Positions 52,101-64,000 of a stretch of DNA of 64,000 nucleotides are shown one piece after another. This stretch comes from Setophaga petechia. Taxonomy: Eukaryota; Chordata; Aves; Passeriformes; Parulidae. The position numbers and the translations under genes are program-made. The notes under the pieces were generated by a model. That model saw only the letters and a list, made by a program, of their open reading frames with translations, was not told where the DNA came from and ran no database searches. The stretch is from contig JANCRA010000019.1 of the NCBI GenBank assembly GCA_024362935.1, positions 1,704,001 to 1,768,000 on the forward strand, in the 5' to 3' direction. The first letter of the stretch is position 1. Each line of letters starts with the position of its first letter.

Positions 52101-53879
52101 CTGAAGTTATTTTCAAGGGCTGTATGAAGAGGTGTTGCTGGAGGGATTTTACTAATAGTTGGAAAAACCAGTTTATCCCCGTGATTTCAGCTGTAAAACA
52201 ATGATGAGCAAGAAAATAGGAAACATATTCAAATTTCATTCTAATGCCCTATATAAAGTCACTGTTATTTTATTCATACAAGTACAGTTAAAAAATGCAG
52301 CAAAAAATGCTGAATTTAACCACACATAAACCCCCCACAGGATTTATGAGTTGTTTTTGAAGATTTTCGGTGTTTATTTCCCAGCTGAAGGAAAAGTGAA
52401 ATCCTTTTTCTTCCCAAAAGCAACACATAACCCGGCTCTTTTTTATTATACATTTTACAGGCAAATATTGAAAGTATGATATTGAAAGATCTTTTATCAG
52501 AGATACATAAGAACTAAGCCACACATGACATCTATGATAAAATACTTTATTTATTCTGGGTTTATTTTTATACTTTTGAATTATTACTCTTTCTGGATTT
52601 ATTTTGGAAAAGGGCCATTTTAAAATGTCCCACTGATGAACTTCTGTTACTGGACTTCTGTCAGAATATAATTTCCTAATTATGCTCATGGAAGTGATGG
52701 GAATACATCTTTCAGGATTCTCTGGATTCCTTGAATTTGAGACTCAGATTTGCAAGGAAATTACACTTTATCTGACTGTGTAATAGTGTTTTTCTTCTGA
52801 ATCCTGAGAAGCTCTGTCAAGATTACAGAGAGACACTAAGTGATTCAAACATGGAGATTTAGAAGAGCCTTACCTTACCACAGGTGCAGCTGTGGCTTTC
52901 AGTATAAGCTACAAAATGGCATTCTACCACATATGGGTTATAAAATTAGTTACATCTAAAGAAACTGAAGAAAAATCAATGTTTGGTTTTGGTTTTACAT
53001 TTGTTTAACCAAAAGTTTTGTTGGTTTGGTTTTACGGCTTTACTTATTAATTTTTTTAATTTTTTTTGGTCTGTGGTGAGCATTTACTTGCATTTCTGTG
53101 AACTTGACTGAAGATGAGAAAGAGTTGGTTTTCAAATACTACATATTTGGCAGAAACCAGTGTGATAAGATCCTGCTCAGATGAAAATTTGTGCCTTGGA
53201 GAACCAGAGGTGAAGAACCAGATTTCTTGAGCTCCGCCTGTCCTTATTCACAGTCTAAAGCAAGCAGTAACCAGTCCTGGGCTCAGACTCAGACAAAAAT
53301 ATGGTGTGTCTTGTTCCTTCAGAATGATAACAACTTCTACAGCTGCCAAAACATTCCTTGGGTCAATTTTAGGATTTATTTTGCAGCTGACAGAAAGTCT
53401 GTAACATTCTCATGAGGAGTACCCTCTGCCAGTTTTGTCCTTTAGATGTCAAAAGCATTCCTTTTTAAAAAGTCAGTGTGGTTTTTATGATTTAGTAGGT
53501 GGCAGAGCAATTGATAATAATTCGTGAATTCCACCAGAAGTCCAAGGCAATGGCAGTTCTGCTGTAACTTTGCACTTTGCTATAAACCTAAATTGTTTAA
53601 TTGTATGGACTCTAGCAGCGGTTACTTTACAGTTTAAATAGTGGAATCAGTAAATCAAGGTTGTCTTTTTTATATTAATTAGTTACAATAATGAATTGTC
53701 TATTATTAAATGTTCTTAACAGTTATTAGAATTGTCAATAATCTGTTTTCCATGCTTTTTAGAAATTGTGGTATGATTATTTTGATTCTTAGGCAATATG
53801 AGGTATTTTTGGTTAGAACTATGCTGAAATGCTGAAATGCTCAATCTGGGAGGCACACTGAGGTAACTTCTTTGATGAA

Positions 53880-53904
53880 CAGTACTGTACCTGGTACAGT
53901 ACTG
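53880..53904. repeat. Perfect 12-bp palindrome with 1-base centre
   Basis: CAGTACTGTACC (53880-53891), a single T, then GGTACAGTACTG (53893-53904), its exact reverse complement. Pairing ends at the next base on each side (A/A). It stands 8 bp from a second perfect hairpin. Confidence 0.9.
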
Positions 53905-53912
53905 AAGTCAAT

Positions 53913-53934
53913 GGTGGATTGAAGCCAATCCACC
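53913..53934. repeat. Perfect 9-bp hairpin
   Basis: GGTGGATTG (53913-53921), loop AAGC, then CAATCCACC (53926-53934). The stem is fully matched and relatively GC-rich for the region. It is the second of two adjacent hairpins. Confidence 0.88.
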
Positions 53935-56900
53935 AGCCAATCCTTGGTCAGGTGGGTTCATGAAATTCCTAGGCCAAACTGATTTATTGAGCAGAGGTCA
54001 GATTTTCTTAGTGGACTGAATATCCACACCACTTCCACAGCCCTCATCTGTGTTTCTGTCTCTCTCTCACATATATATATGCACACACCAAAATCAACCC
54101 TCAAGCATATCAGATTAGATTTTGTGTTTATGACTGCATAATCTGAGTCAGTTCATGTTATTTTTGGTTTTATAACATAATTTACTTTATAAACAGTATT
54201 TTGAACCAAGTAAGAAGGGTTTGGGCTGTCTACGCATTAAAGAATCTGGTCATTCCCATAGGAATGTCTGCAAAATTTCTTCCTTATTGTAGAAGACAAA
54301 ATATAGGCTACTGAATTGCTTATGTCATATTCGAAAAAGATGATCCTAATCAAAAGGCTGGAATTTTCCTCTCAGATCTGCAAGGCAGATCTCCACTCCA
54401 ATATTATTCTCTCCCCATATGCATGGAACTTCAAAAGGATTATGTTTGTAAAAGGAGAAGAATATCTTAATCAAGATCAGCCATGCACATCTCGAGAGCA
54501 GAGTTTGCATCCAAATGAGGACTGACTGAAAAGTGAAATGTTCATTACTATGACTAGAATTGTGTGCAAAATTGAGAAAGTAATTTATGCTGTCAAGTTC
54601 AAAAAGGAAATGGACAAAGCCTTTCAGAATACATGTAAGGGAGCCCTCTCCTGTTGGAGTAGGAGAGGATGAGACAATTGAGCAGGCAACTCAAATACCT
54701 GTGAGCTAAACTGTGCCTGTGAGCACAGCCCTGAGCGAGGAACAGTGTGTATGATGAACCATCCTGAGAGATGCATGCCTCCAGGTACAAGCCTCTGAGA
54801 TGTATTTGCCTCCTTGTTGATAGTTTATAACAGAAGAAATTCATACCAGTGCTGATTGGCAGACATGTTGGCAGACAGGCTAAAGCTGATGAAATAAAAA
54901 ATCTCTCAGTCCTCTCCTCCAGCTCCACATTCCTTTCCTGAATGCAGATATGTCCCTTTTTTCTTGTTTCTTCAAGGAAGAAAACCAGACTGCATCTGCC
55001 TTTAATAGGCAGCTATCATGGACAATCAATTAACTGGAAACACAAACTGCTGTAGATGTAGATATTTTTAACTGCAATGCCTCAAAAAGATCCTGTCGTT
55101 GTTGCAGAAGTTACGGGAGAAATCTGACCAAATTAATTCAGGTGTGTTCCAGATTAGTCACGGAGGCAGAGTCACTGAGGCCATCTAACCATCTATGGCG
55201 GGAGCAGCATATGGGCACAGCCTGCTGTCTCTCCTCAGAGACTGTTTAAGGAAGCAGGCCAGGAATGCAACTTATGCTTCTGGAAGGGTAGACAGGATTC
55301 ACTAAAACCTGATGGTCGGGCTCTAAATAGCTAGTTTAATATATCAGAGTGAAAAAGACATGCAATTAGTGTGCAATTTGGTATTGAACAACATAGCTAT
55401 ATGCATGAAATATATTTCTGCATTAAGGTAGTCAGATCACAGATTTAAAAAAAAAGGAAAAAAGTAAGCCTTGATCTTTAAAGTATTTATGTCCCTTAGC
55501 TCTGTGTTCAATTGCATACAGTTCAACAGGTAGTTCCATACCAAGAGACCATCTGCTATGCAAAATATAATCAATCTCTTTTTTTTGAAAGGATAACAAA
55601 ACTCTCCTTTTTTATAACTGGCACTCATAGCATAAACAAGGGCATCCTTTGTCCTTTCTGCTCAGCCACAAAAGAGAGGAAAATATCCCTTCCTAAAATA
55701 ATTTGCCCAGTAGAGGTTGAAGGCATGTGGGCATACCCCACTGATGTCCAGAGACTTTTGGAAGACAGAGGTCTCTCTCCAGAGCCAAGAAGCAGTGAGG
55801 TGTCACCCTCAGTGCCACGGCTGTGCATGAAGAGAGGGCATACAGACAGTGCAAATTTTGGTTACATAAAGCTTTTGTGACAACTCATACCCAACGATGA
55901 AATATAAAGTGACATCTTAAGGTAAAAATCATAAAAGAAAAATACTCAGAGGAAGCAGCTGTTCTCCTACTGCTGCCTCATCCTTCTTCTGTCAGTCATA
56001 AACCTTTCTGCCTCTTTTATTTCAGAAATACATTTGGTTTATGTTAACCACATCGAATTATGGTTTTGATAACTAAACAAGAGATTAAGCAAAAAGCTCG
56101 CAAGCATCTGCATGAGCTCAGAATTCAAAATGCAATTTCTTTTTTTTCAATCAATTTTTCATTTCACAGAATCTTAACACTTGAAAACACTACAAGCCCA
56201 TTTCCAGACTCATGACATGCCATAAAATGTATCCTGGTCATATAAAATTTTTCAAGATTTCTTCTTTGAAGTTACTATTTTATTTTATTTCATGTTGCAA
56301 GGACAATAAATTACTTTAAGATCATTTGAGTGAGCAGTATACTGTTACAGAAGATGTTCAATATGAAATGAAGCCTTCTCTTAAAACATGAAACTACCAA
56401 TAGAAATATGTTTTTCCAAATCCGATGACAAAACTCAGTCACATAAAGAGGTTAAGAAGGCACTTCTGTGCTCTGAAAGCACCTAAAATGAACTGAAAAA
56501 TAATGGCTAGGATCTACCCTGCTACACCTAAGTGACAGCAAAGCACATTTATTTTGGGATTTAAGCGTCACAAGATGATAGACTTTTACCCTGTAAGGTT
56601 CTTTATTATGATTACTAAAAATTTGTGGACATGCAATGGAAATATATTGCATATATTATATGACATTCCCTAATGATGGGAAAACTGATGTCTGGGCAGG
56701 CTCCTCTGCAAGGAGTAGGCTTTATGTTACAAAAAGGAAAAGGGGAAAAAAAAATCTGCTCCTGCCCAGTTGCTCTGGGCTGGAGCTTCTGGGATTCAAG
56801 GGCAGGTTTGAATTGGTGCATCCTGTCCCCTTTGGCTGTCCACTGGCCCACAGATGGCCAAACTTGCAAACCTTTGCCCTTCTGTGGTGTAAATCCCCCC

Positions 56901-57382
56901 ATATTTTGCATTCAGTTTTTCTGTTACAATCTTGTTCTGAAAATAGTCTAGTAAGTATAAAAATATGTACTTTATAGCAGTTTCTTGCTACATCCCAGTG
57001 TTAATGCTAAGTTTTATGCAGTGGTGGATACAGACCAGATATCACATTTTTCATTTTAGTGCAAGGGGATTAATATGATCTTTTATTCCTCTTTCCAGAA
57101 GGAAGAGAGAAAACTCTAGAAGGGAAGAAAGAAGAGCTTTTTCTTGCTTAATAATAGTTATCCTGCTTTGTACTCAAATGTGTCTGCTCTGTAGATGAAA
57201 ATCAGTGAAATCCAGGAGAAACTCAAAGTTCATAAATGCTCTAAGCTACCTGCTGTAGTTTAGCTAATGAATATTAGCCCTGCAATAAGAGGATGCTACA
57301 AAACAATGCAAAACAAGGCCAAGTTAATGGCTTCAGCTTCATCAAAAGTAGTAGATTTTGTTATCATTGGTATACAATGGTT
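53935..57382. other. Unique non-coding DNA, somewhat GC-richer
   Basis: Between about 54.6 and 55.9 kb, and again at 56.7-56.9 kb, GC rises and open frames of 109 codons (54599-54928, minus), 122 codons (55512-55880, plus) and 113 codons (56636-56977, plus) occur. None shows a motif that I recognise, and none has convincing exon boundaries. These patches may be old repeats that I cannot name. Confidence 0.45.
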
Positions 57383-57445
57383 ATCGAATCATAAAATAAT
57401 TTAGGTTAGAAAAGACCTTTAAGGTCACCAAGTCAAATTCTTATT
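57383..57445 (-). mobile_element. CR1 LINE 3' end remnant
   Basis: The plus strand reads ATCGAATCATAAAATAATTT, then AGGTTAGAAAAGACCTTTAA and GGTCACCAAGTC. This is a diverged version of the minus-strand CR1 terminus (family: AGAATCATAGAATGGTTTGG followed by GTTGGAAGGGACCTTAAAG). Only about 60 bp is recognisable. The divergence suggests it is older than the copies at 7.0 and 48.2 kb. Confidence 0.75.
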
Positions 57446-60400
57446 ATGTATTTCAAAATTGAGGTCTGAAATGATTTGCAGAGGGAAAGAAGTGCTGAAG
57501 GAAAATGATTTGCTTCTGCCTCAAAGTAACATAGTGACTATTTTCCAAATATTCATGGAAGATTTGGAGCTGTACTGCACTGCTAATATTCCTTTGTGAA
57601 GGAGCTGTGTACTTGAGGCAGCATCAGCCTCAAAGCCATCAGCTTCTTTTGGCCTTTCTGCTGTGACTGTGAATTGTGGTGTTGTAATTTTCACCAAAGA
57701 TATGGGGAAAGGAGTTTCCTATAACTTTTTTTTTCCCTCACAAGAAATGTATCTGCAACGTCATATCAAAGGTGGCAGGAAATACAGGTACACATTAACA
57801 TGTCCATCATATCCATCCCTGTACATCCCTCACATACATTTCCATTTTTGTAACTCTTTAAATGTCACTGCAGTAGAGGCAAGAGTACAGATACTCTATT
57901 TATTGGAAGTTTTTTTTCTATAAACTTAATCATGCAGTCTCCTTACCCAACTCAGAGCATGTGTTTCTGTTGGGGAACTGGACAAATATTTCCCTGCATA
58001 TTGCAATGAATTCAATGTCAGAAATATTTTCTCAAGATCCAATTTAAGTTGAAATAAAACCAGGCTATCTGGGCGGCAAAGCACCTCTGGTCTGCTCCGA
58101 TACCTCTGGACAGGGAGACCAAACTTCAGGGGTCACTGGGAAGCATAAATATTGCAAATTTAGAAGATGATTTGCTGTAACTAACAAGTATGTGATCCAA
58201 CAAACCCTGTGTAGTGGGAAAGATTGATGTTTCCATGCTATTTTCCATGTTGGAATTCTTGTTTGCTACATTGATTGCCACTTTTCTTATGTCATATGTT
58301 CTTGGCCTTCTTAAAAGAAGGTACACAAGGTCTTTTTCATCCTGTTGGAGATGTCCAAGCACCTCCTAAAGGATGGCCCTCACTTGTTGTGTTTATCTAG
58401 TTTGCTCTCCATTGATTTTTTTTTCCATTTGAAAATGAAACATTTCCTACAGAATTAAATTGCAGTTTGACACAACATCGTGTAGTGTGTTTCTTGGTTT
58501 TATTTTGTTTTATTTCTTTTCTCAGCACAAGAAAACTAGAAAATAAATTAATTCAATTTGAACAGATATTAGGGTTCATCTCAGCAACCAAACTGGGGAA
58601 TAAAAAAATCAATTATTCATTTAGCTTTTACAGGAGCTGTTTTTAAATAGAAAGCTCAGATTTCTAGTGGATGTCTAATCTATTTGGACTGCCTAATGGC
58701 TTTGGATTAAAAGCAATCCCTAATTCAAGACATGTTCAGGAGAAAAATGAAATCATCCTCTAGATTTTGTCCCCTGGAAACTACCAAGTAACAAATACCA
58801 AGACCGTATATTTTCTTTCAATTTCAGAACTTTTGGAAAAGCTCACAGACAGGGAAGGATGAAATTTTGATACATAAATCATAAGATGCTTGCTTCAAGC
58901 ACCAGCAACTAGGTAGGCATAAGGAAAATGCTACAAAAAAACCCCAATTTTGACCAATTCCACTAAAACCATATATTAAGATTTATGTGATGACCTGTAA
59001 AGGGTAAAATGTGGAGGTGAAAATGAAATTAGACTGAACAAATAAATACTGTGTCCTAAAAAACAACAGATACTTGGAGACAGATAAGGAAAAAAAAAAT
59101 TCAGGTGTGTCTCTATTGAAAGGAAACCACTAAATAAATAATCAAAGTTGTTACAAAAGAACTGTTGAATAATAATTTTAATCTTTTGTCTTCCAGAAGA
59201 TTAAATTCTTATTTCAGTACCCAGAAGCTTGAATTCACTATGAAAAACTGACATGGAAAAGAGAAATGTAATTAATATTCAGAACAGCTATTTTTTAGAA
59301 GTAGTAACAAGTACAATCATGTTCACAGAAGCAAAGAACTTGCAGGAAAAGTTGGTGGCTAGTGTCAGAAATTATTTTGTTCAGTTGCTATTTCAATAGT
59401 AAATGTTCATATAAATATTTTTAATAGAAGCATACCATATTAGAAAAAAATCTATTTCTCTGGGTTAAAACCAAGTTGAATTTTTTTCTGAATACTCTGT
59501 GTCATACTCCTGTTGAGAGAATGACAGAATTATTCACTGAAGCTGTTCAATTAATGAACATATATTAAAGAAAATTGCAATCTACTCAATTTGAGGAAGA
59601 GGTGAAATCACTGAATAAATGATTTGTTATGAATTATTCATGTACATCTAGCAAATATGCAATTCCTTCTATTTTTTAGTAAACACCACAACATTTGGTT
59701 TTCAAAAGACATTAAATAATCAGTCAACATATCAGCTGCTGTCATTTCTCAGTTGAGGGCTGTGAAAAGGTCTATGGGCCAAATTCAGAGTTCGTTCCCT
59801 TCAAAAAAAGTTTATATTTGTCTCAAAGTCATAAGTGTCTCCCTGAATTTATACTTTCTAAATGAAACAAAAATCTTGCCTTTTCTTGAATCAGTTTAAT
59901 TATTTTAGATAATTAAACACATTGTTTGCTTTGTTGCAAGCACAGATGATATGATTTATACGTTTTTAAAAGCTTTTGCTGTTTGCTTCTCTTTTTTTTA
60001 TAAAAAAAGTCAGTAAATAATACAATTCAATGCAAAATAGAAAATGAGACAGTTATACAGTTATCCACTTCAAAAGTTTGCTGGGTGCTTTTAACAGTAC
60101 TGTAAGAGCCTATCAAGATTGTATAGAAATTACAAAATGGCCATGCTTTTGCCCAGTTATAACGAGATTCAGACATCTAAAACAAGGAATTCTGTGCCTT
60201 TGAAAGCCAAACAATCCATAGGGAATACTTATGACAAATCTAAGTAGATTACTCACTGAAACTTTAGTGCAAAGAGAATAATAGCTTCTGGTAAAAAGCA
60301 CCCCATTTTAAGAAATTCTATGCTCGCACCTGAGAAGCAAAGCAAATATTCTGCATCTATAAAGATGGAAGAACCTATCTGAAAAAACACAGTATTCTGG

Positions 60401-63058
60401 AAGATTTCCATGCTCAGAACTTCAGTGAAAAAAAAGATGTCCACAAGAGAGATTTTGCGAAACAGACCTATAATTTCATTTAATCTTGTGTACAAAAATG
60501 CGTCAGTAGGAAAACTTCATTTCTCTGGTGACATTCCTTGCTCAGTTGTGCATTAATTATCATTATAAATTCTTACCTTGTAGCTATTAGATCTGCTCAA
60601 CATTACAATGCCTTGCACCTACCACATTTTTTTTGTCCTTTCTCCACCAGTTTCATCTGTTAGCTGGTTTATCCTGGGATGTTCTTGAAGGGGAATGGGA
60701 AATCTGCCAACAGCTTGATTTCCTGGTGGAACATGGTGAAATTGAAATTACATGTTTTGCTAAGTGGCAACAATGTTTTAATTTTAAAACAACAGAATAT
60801 AATTTGTTCATTTCTTAGAACTATATAAGCAAACTTTTACTTTTTAACATGCATCATGTCACTTCAATTCACTGGGAAACACAACAGTGGCATGGCATTA
60901 ACTGTAGAAATATGTCATATGCATTAGTCTGTTCTGGAAACAAGGTGCTCATACGACCTCCCTGCACCAGATAACTAATTAGCTTTGCCTGTTTGGGATT
61001 ACTGACTCCAGATACAGTACTTGTCTTGGCTAATTACATGTTTTCTCTCCGCCATGACAGCATCAATTGAGTAAGCAGGGGTCTTTCATAATGATGCTCC
61101 ATGCTGTCAAGAAACGGATCGATTCCAAGAAATCTAGAAGATGTATTTTTTGAAAATTAAAGTAATAAAGTGGTTTCAAATATAGCACATAGTAGATGTT
61201 AAACTTGGTCATCATGTGACAAACATGTCTGATATTTGACTCCATGTATTTCTTTGTCTGATTCTCTGCCTTCAAAACTTATCGGGAGAATGGAACCATG
61301 GCCATAGTCCCTCTCAGGTCAGTGCCACACAGAGCATTTTTCCCATACATCTGTGAGTAGTATACACTCCCTTCATCGCAAAAAGTTTATCCTCTGCCTT
61401 TTCTTGTACAACCAATCCCATGTCATTAATATTATCCAATGCCTCTCAAGTTGTTTCTGTCAAAATCTGTGTGGGATGGGAAAGCATTTGGGAAAGGATG
61501 GTCAACTGCTGTTGATGCGCTACAAACCAGTGTTAAGGCTTCTTGTCCTTGATGCTATGTAGCATTAAAAAAGGATCAGAGGAGGCAGTGGTTGCTAGAA
61601 ATGTTTATTTCCCCTCATTTCCAGAGAGAACAGCCACATTCTTCTTGTGCTTCCACTCAGTCTGCTCTCTGGGACAGGAGGCATGGGCTCACAGCTTGAA
61701 TCCTACAAGATCCAAGAATGAATGGCAGTTGTAAAAATAAAATTCACTTTGAAAACATCCTTTTACTGCTATGATGGGATATTATTACATGTTTTTGCAT
61801 TCTGTCCCCAATTAAATTGTAAGTTACTTCTAACATAATTAGACAGGGTCTGTCTGTCCGCTAAACTATAGCCCTTCTTTATATTTGTTCTGTCAATTAA
61901 GCACATTTCACTTATTTCGGGAACTCAGATATGCAATTTTTCTGGTATATTCAGTCCAATTTAAATGTATTGTGAGTGATAGACAGAAAATGCACTTATC
62001 TATTAATAAATCAATTTAAAGAAGTTCTTTGTCCACCCTGTTAGATTTCACGGTAACCTTTGCCATTTGTTTCAGATGTTTTTCTTCTCGAATTTGCTTT
62101 CGCTTCTGACATTTTAGCCAACATTATCCTGTCACAACTCTGTGACCCAGAAGATCAGACATTCGGTAACCAAGTTGGGAGTGGCCTTACTTTACACAAA
62201 TTTGCTGACTTTACTCTTTACTCTAAAAAGCTGTAATTATCTTCAAAGTTGCTCTTAGAAATATTTCAACAGGGTACTCTCTTAGAAAGTGTTACCTGTT
62301 TGGCCCTCATCTCCTTTACACAGATTTGCAGATATTCTGAGTCACTGCTAGATATTCTAGAAGGATTCTGGGGTCTCCATACTCTAAGTGACATTAATTT
62401 GAAGGGAAGATCATCCTAAGAAATAATAAAGCCAAAAAGGTTATTCATTCTCATAAAAGATATGAGGAAAACCTTTGACTATTTCTGCAAAGAACAGTTT
62501 ATGTTTGTTTGGTTGGGTTTTTGTAATGTAGACTTTGTCTGCCATAGGACTGAAGTTCAATGTCTTAGCATAATTCAGGCCAGACTAGGCAACACTTTAC
62601 TGTGTCAGCAACATATGAGTCAATTATAATTTTAAGACTATCTTCCCAGTGTTTGAAGAATGATGATATCAACCCCTGTAATATCAATGACATTTATATT
62701 TAGAAGAGGTGGAGAGATAAGGGAGCATTAATAGAAATGGAAATAGCCACGTTGCAATGAATGGAAGTTACTTGCAATTTGTATAAAATACTAGGGCTCC
62801 CACATTCACAAATGCCACATTGAGATAGGCTCACATTTCACTAGCTTTACCCCTTTTACTTTTCCTAACTGAAATCCAAATGAGCACAAATTAAGATGAG
62901 CATGCTGCATAATCATTTTTCTTTATGGTATGAATTCCTGGGGATGATCACATTTCTTAAAATATGATAAGCAAGGAGTAATTCATCAGCACAGAATTTT
63001 TCATAGGAAGAAATAATTGCTGTTGCTGCTGTTAATTTATAGCTGCCACCAGTGAGGG

Positions 63059-63072
63059 AAAAAAAAAAAAAA
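63059..63072. repeat. Poly-A tract (A14)
   Basis: Fourteen uninterrupted A. A T14 tract follows 147 bp downstream. Confidence 0.9.
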
Positions 63073-63219
63073 GGAAAGATATCTTTGGATGCTATTATTG
63101 TGTTTACATTTAGACCTGTCTACACAATAAAGACAGTTCCTAGTTTCTGCGTTACTTAGCACCCGCATGGTATCCTTCTATGTGACCAGGAATTTTTCAC
63201 CTACAATTAAAACTGTTGA

Positions 63220-63233
63220 TTTTTTTTTTTTTT
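63220..63233. repeat. Poly-T tract (T14)
   Basis: Fourteen uninterrupted T, opposed to the A14 tract upstream. Confidence 0.9.
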
Positions 63234-64000
63234 ATGTCCATAAAATGAGGTTGAGAACACTTAAGAGTTTTTAGTTTATTTAGGAATATTAAACTGGAGC
63301 TGAGCTTTCATTCATTTTAATTCAATACATAGTTTAGTATAATGAACAGGATTTTAGAGTGAAATCAGTGGTATTCATTTCATTCATCTGTTTAAATAAA
63401 ATTGCTAAACCAAATTTGTTCATGAACAGATTTTTTGTGTCATTCAACTTCAGATTAACAGATTAATGTGGTTAGACGTCAGGTATAATGCATGAATATG
63501 TGCCTCTGTGGTGGGAGTTGAAAAGCTAATGCAGTACTGACCCAGCATCAAAGCATGACACAAGATGCCCAGGTCTTAGGCATCAGAATCCCATTACGTG
63601 AGTGAAAATGAGAGAAAGAGGTAAATTGTCTTCGCTTAGATTTCTAGTATGATTTCAGATGCTCAGGAGCACCCAGCCTGATCTCCGATATGGTGCTGGA
63701 TTTCAGCCATGAATGAGCTGTTAAGGCCAGTGGCATCTGTGGTTGTTAAAGAGCTGCTCAACTCAAAGAGGATGCCACTATGGGGCCAGTTAAATAACTC
63801 AACAGTCTCCCTAGCTTTCCTGACCAAAGACTTGTCATCTGGCTGCACTTAGGCATCCAGTGCAACTTGATATGATTTGGGGTACCTGAGAGATGTGTCT
63901 CAGTCTGGTAGATATAATGGCACATCCAACATACTACTCTCTGGAATGCTGTCTGGAGATGAATTATAACTACATCTAACGCATCTCAAATGACAGTGGA

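Larger units (their letters stand above)
48254..53879. other. Unique AT-rich non-coding DNA
   Basis: No supported gene or mobile element. It includes a T-rich tract (48701-48797), an A16 tract (49160-49175), and an A-rich AAAC-type stretch at 51290-51340. A 74-codon plus-strand frame at 50952-51173 has a less biased, charged composition but no domain that I recognise. The 133-codon minus-strand frame at 52288-52689 is also unrecognised and looks random. Confidence 0.5.
57446..64000. other. Unique AT-rich non-coding DNA to window end
   Basis: No supported gene or mobile element. Frames are at most 87 codons and appear random. The stretch near 58060-58130 is GC-richer than its surroundings, without a recognisable identity. 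A pair of opposed homopolymers (A14, T14) lies near 63.1-63.2 kb. The last 61-codon minus-strand frame (63663-63848) has no recognisable domain. Confidence 0.5.

Noticed and set aside
52288..52689. 133-codon minus-strand open frame
   Set aside because: No recognisable motif, Lys/Phe/Ser/Ile-heavy composition and no splice or promoter context; consistent with chance in AT-rich DNA.
54599..54928. 109-codon minus-strand open frame
   Set aside because: Cys/Leu/Arg-rich, no recognisable domain; the GC-richer patch may be an old repeat. Not enough to call a gene.
55512..55880. 122-codon plus-strand open frame
   Set aside because: Its second half has a fairly balanced composition, but no family was recognised and no exon boundaries are visible. 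An overlapping opposite-strand frame is equally plausible, so neither is called.
56158..56200. Possible CR1 terminus (TTTCACAGAATCTT)
   Set aside because: A single octamer-like match with no conserved block after it.

Overview
The window is AT-rich, CpG-poor vertebrate nuclear DNA, very probably from a bird and most likely a songbird (Passeriformes). The evidence is the repeat content. There are several decayed CR1 non-LTR retrotransposon pieces, three of them carrying the diagnostic avian CR1 3' end with ATTCTGTG-type octamers. There are also three solo endogenous-retrovirus LTRs, and the one at 46445-46832 I recognise as a family common in passerine genomes. Nothing looks prokaryotic, organellar or viral-episomal: there are no operons, ribosome-binding sites, rRNA, tRNA or CRISPR.

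No host protein-coding exon could be supported. The longest open frame (10056-10499) is a broken CR1 reverse transcriptase. The next longest (47902-48312, minus) overlaps, antisense, a CR1 3' end. The rest are short and low-complexity and look like chance frames. The window therefore reads as a gene desert or the inside of a very large intron.

Layout: 1-4360 unique AT-rich DNA with a 12-bp hairpin and a T21 tract; 4361-4678 minus-strand solo LTR; 7024-7110 CR1 3' end (minus); 9905-11185 two plus-strand CR1 ORF2 fragments in a row; 11186-22377 unique DNA with homopolymers, small duplications and one strong splice-site-like pair; 22378-22970 plus-strand solo LTR; 22971-46444 mostly unique DNA, with an 80-bp near-perfect palindrome at 28624-28703, a possible further LTR near 29030-29345, a TTTTA/GTTTA array at 33729-33792 and a purine-rich block near 43.0-43.5 kb; 46445-46832 minus-strand solo LTR with a perfect 6-bp target-site duplication; 48130-48253 CR1 3' end (plus); 53880-53934 twin perfect hairpins; 57383-57445 CR1 3' end remnant (minus); 57446-64000 unique AT-rich DNA.

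No genes act together here, and I found no undescribed multi-gene system. The observations most worth checking are the 80-bp spacerless palindrome, the twin hairpins, the dated LTR insertions and the splice-site pair around 11.94 kb. All repeat family calls come from reading and recall; no database was searched.
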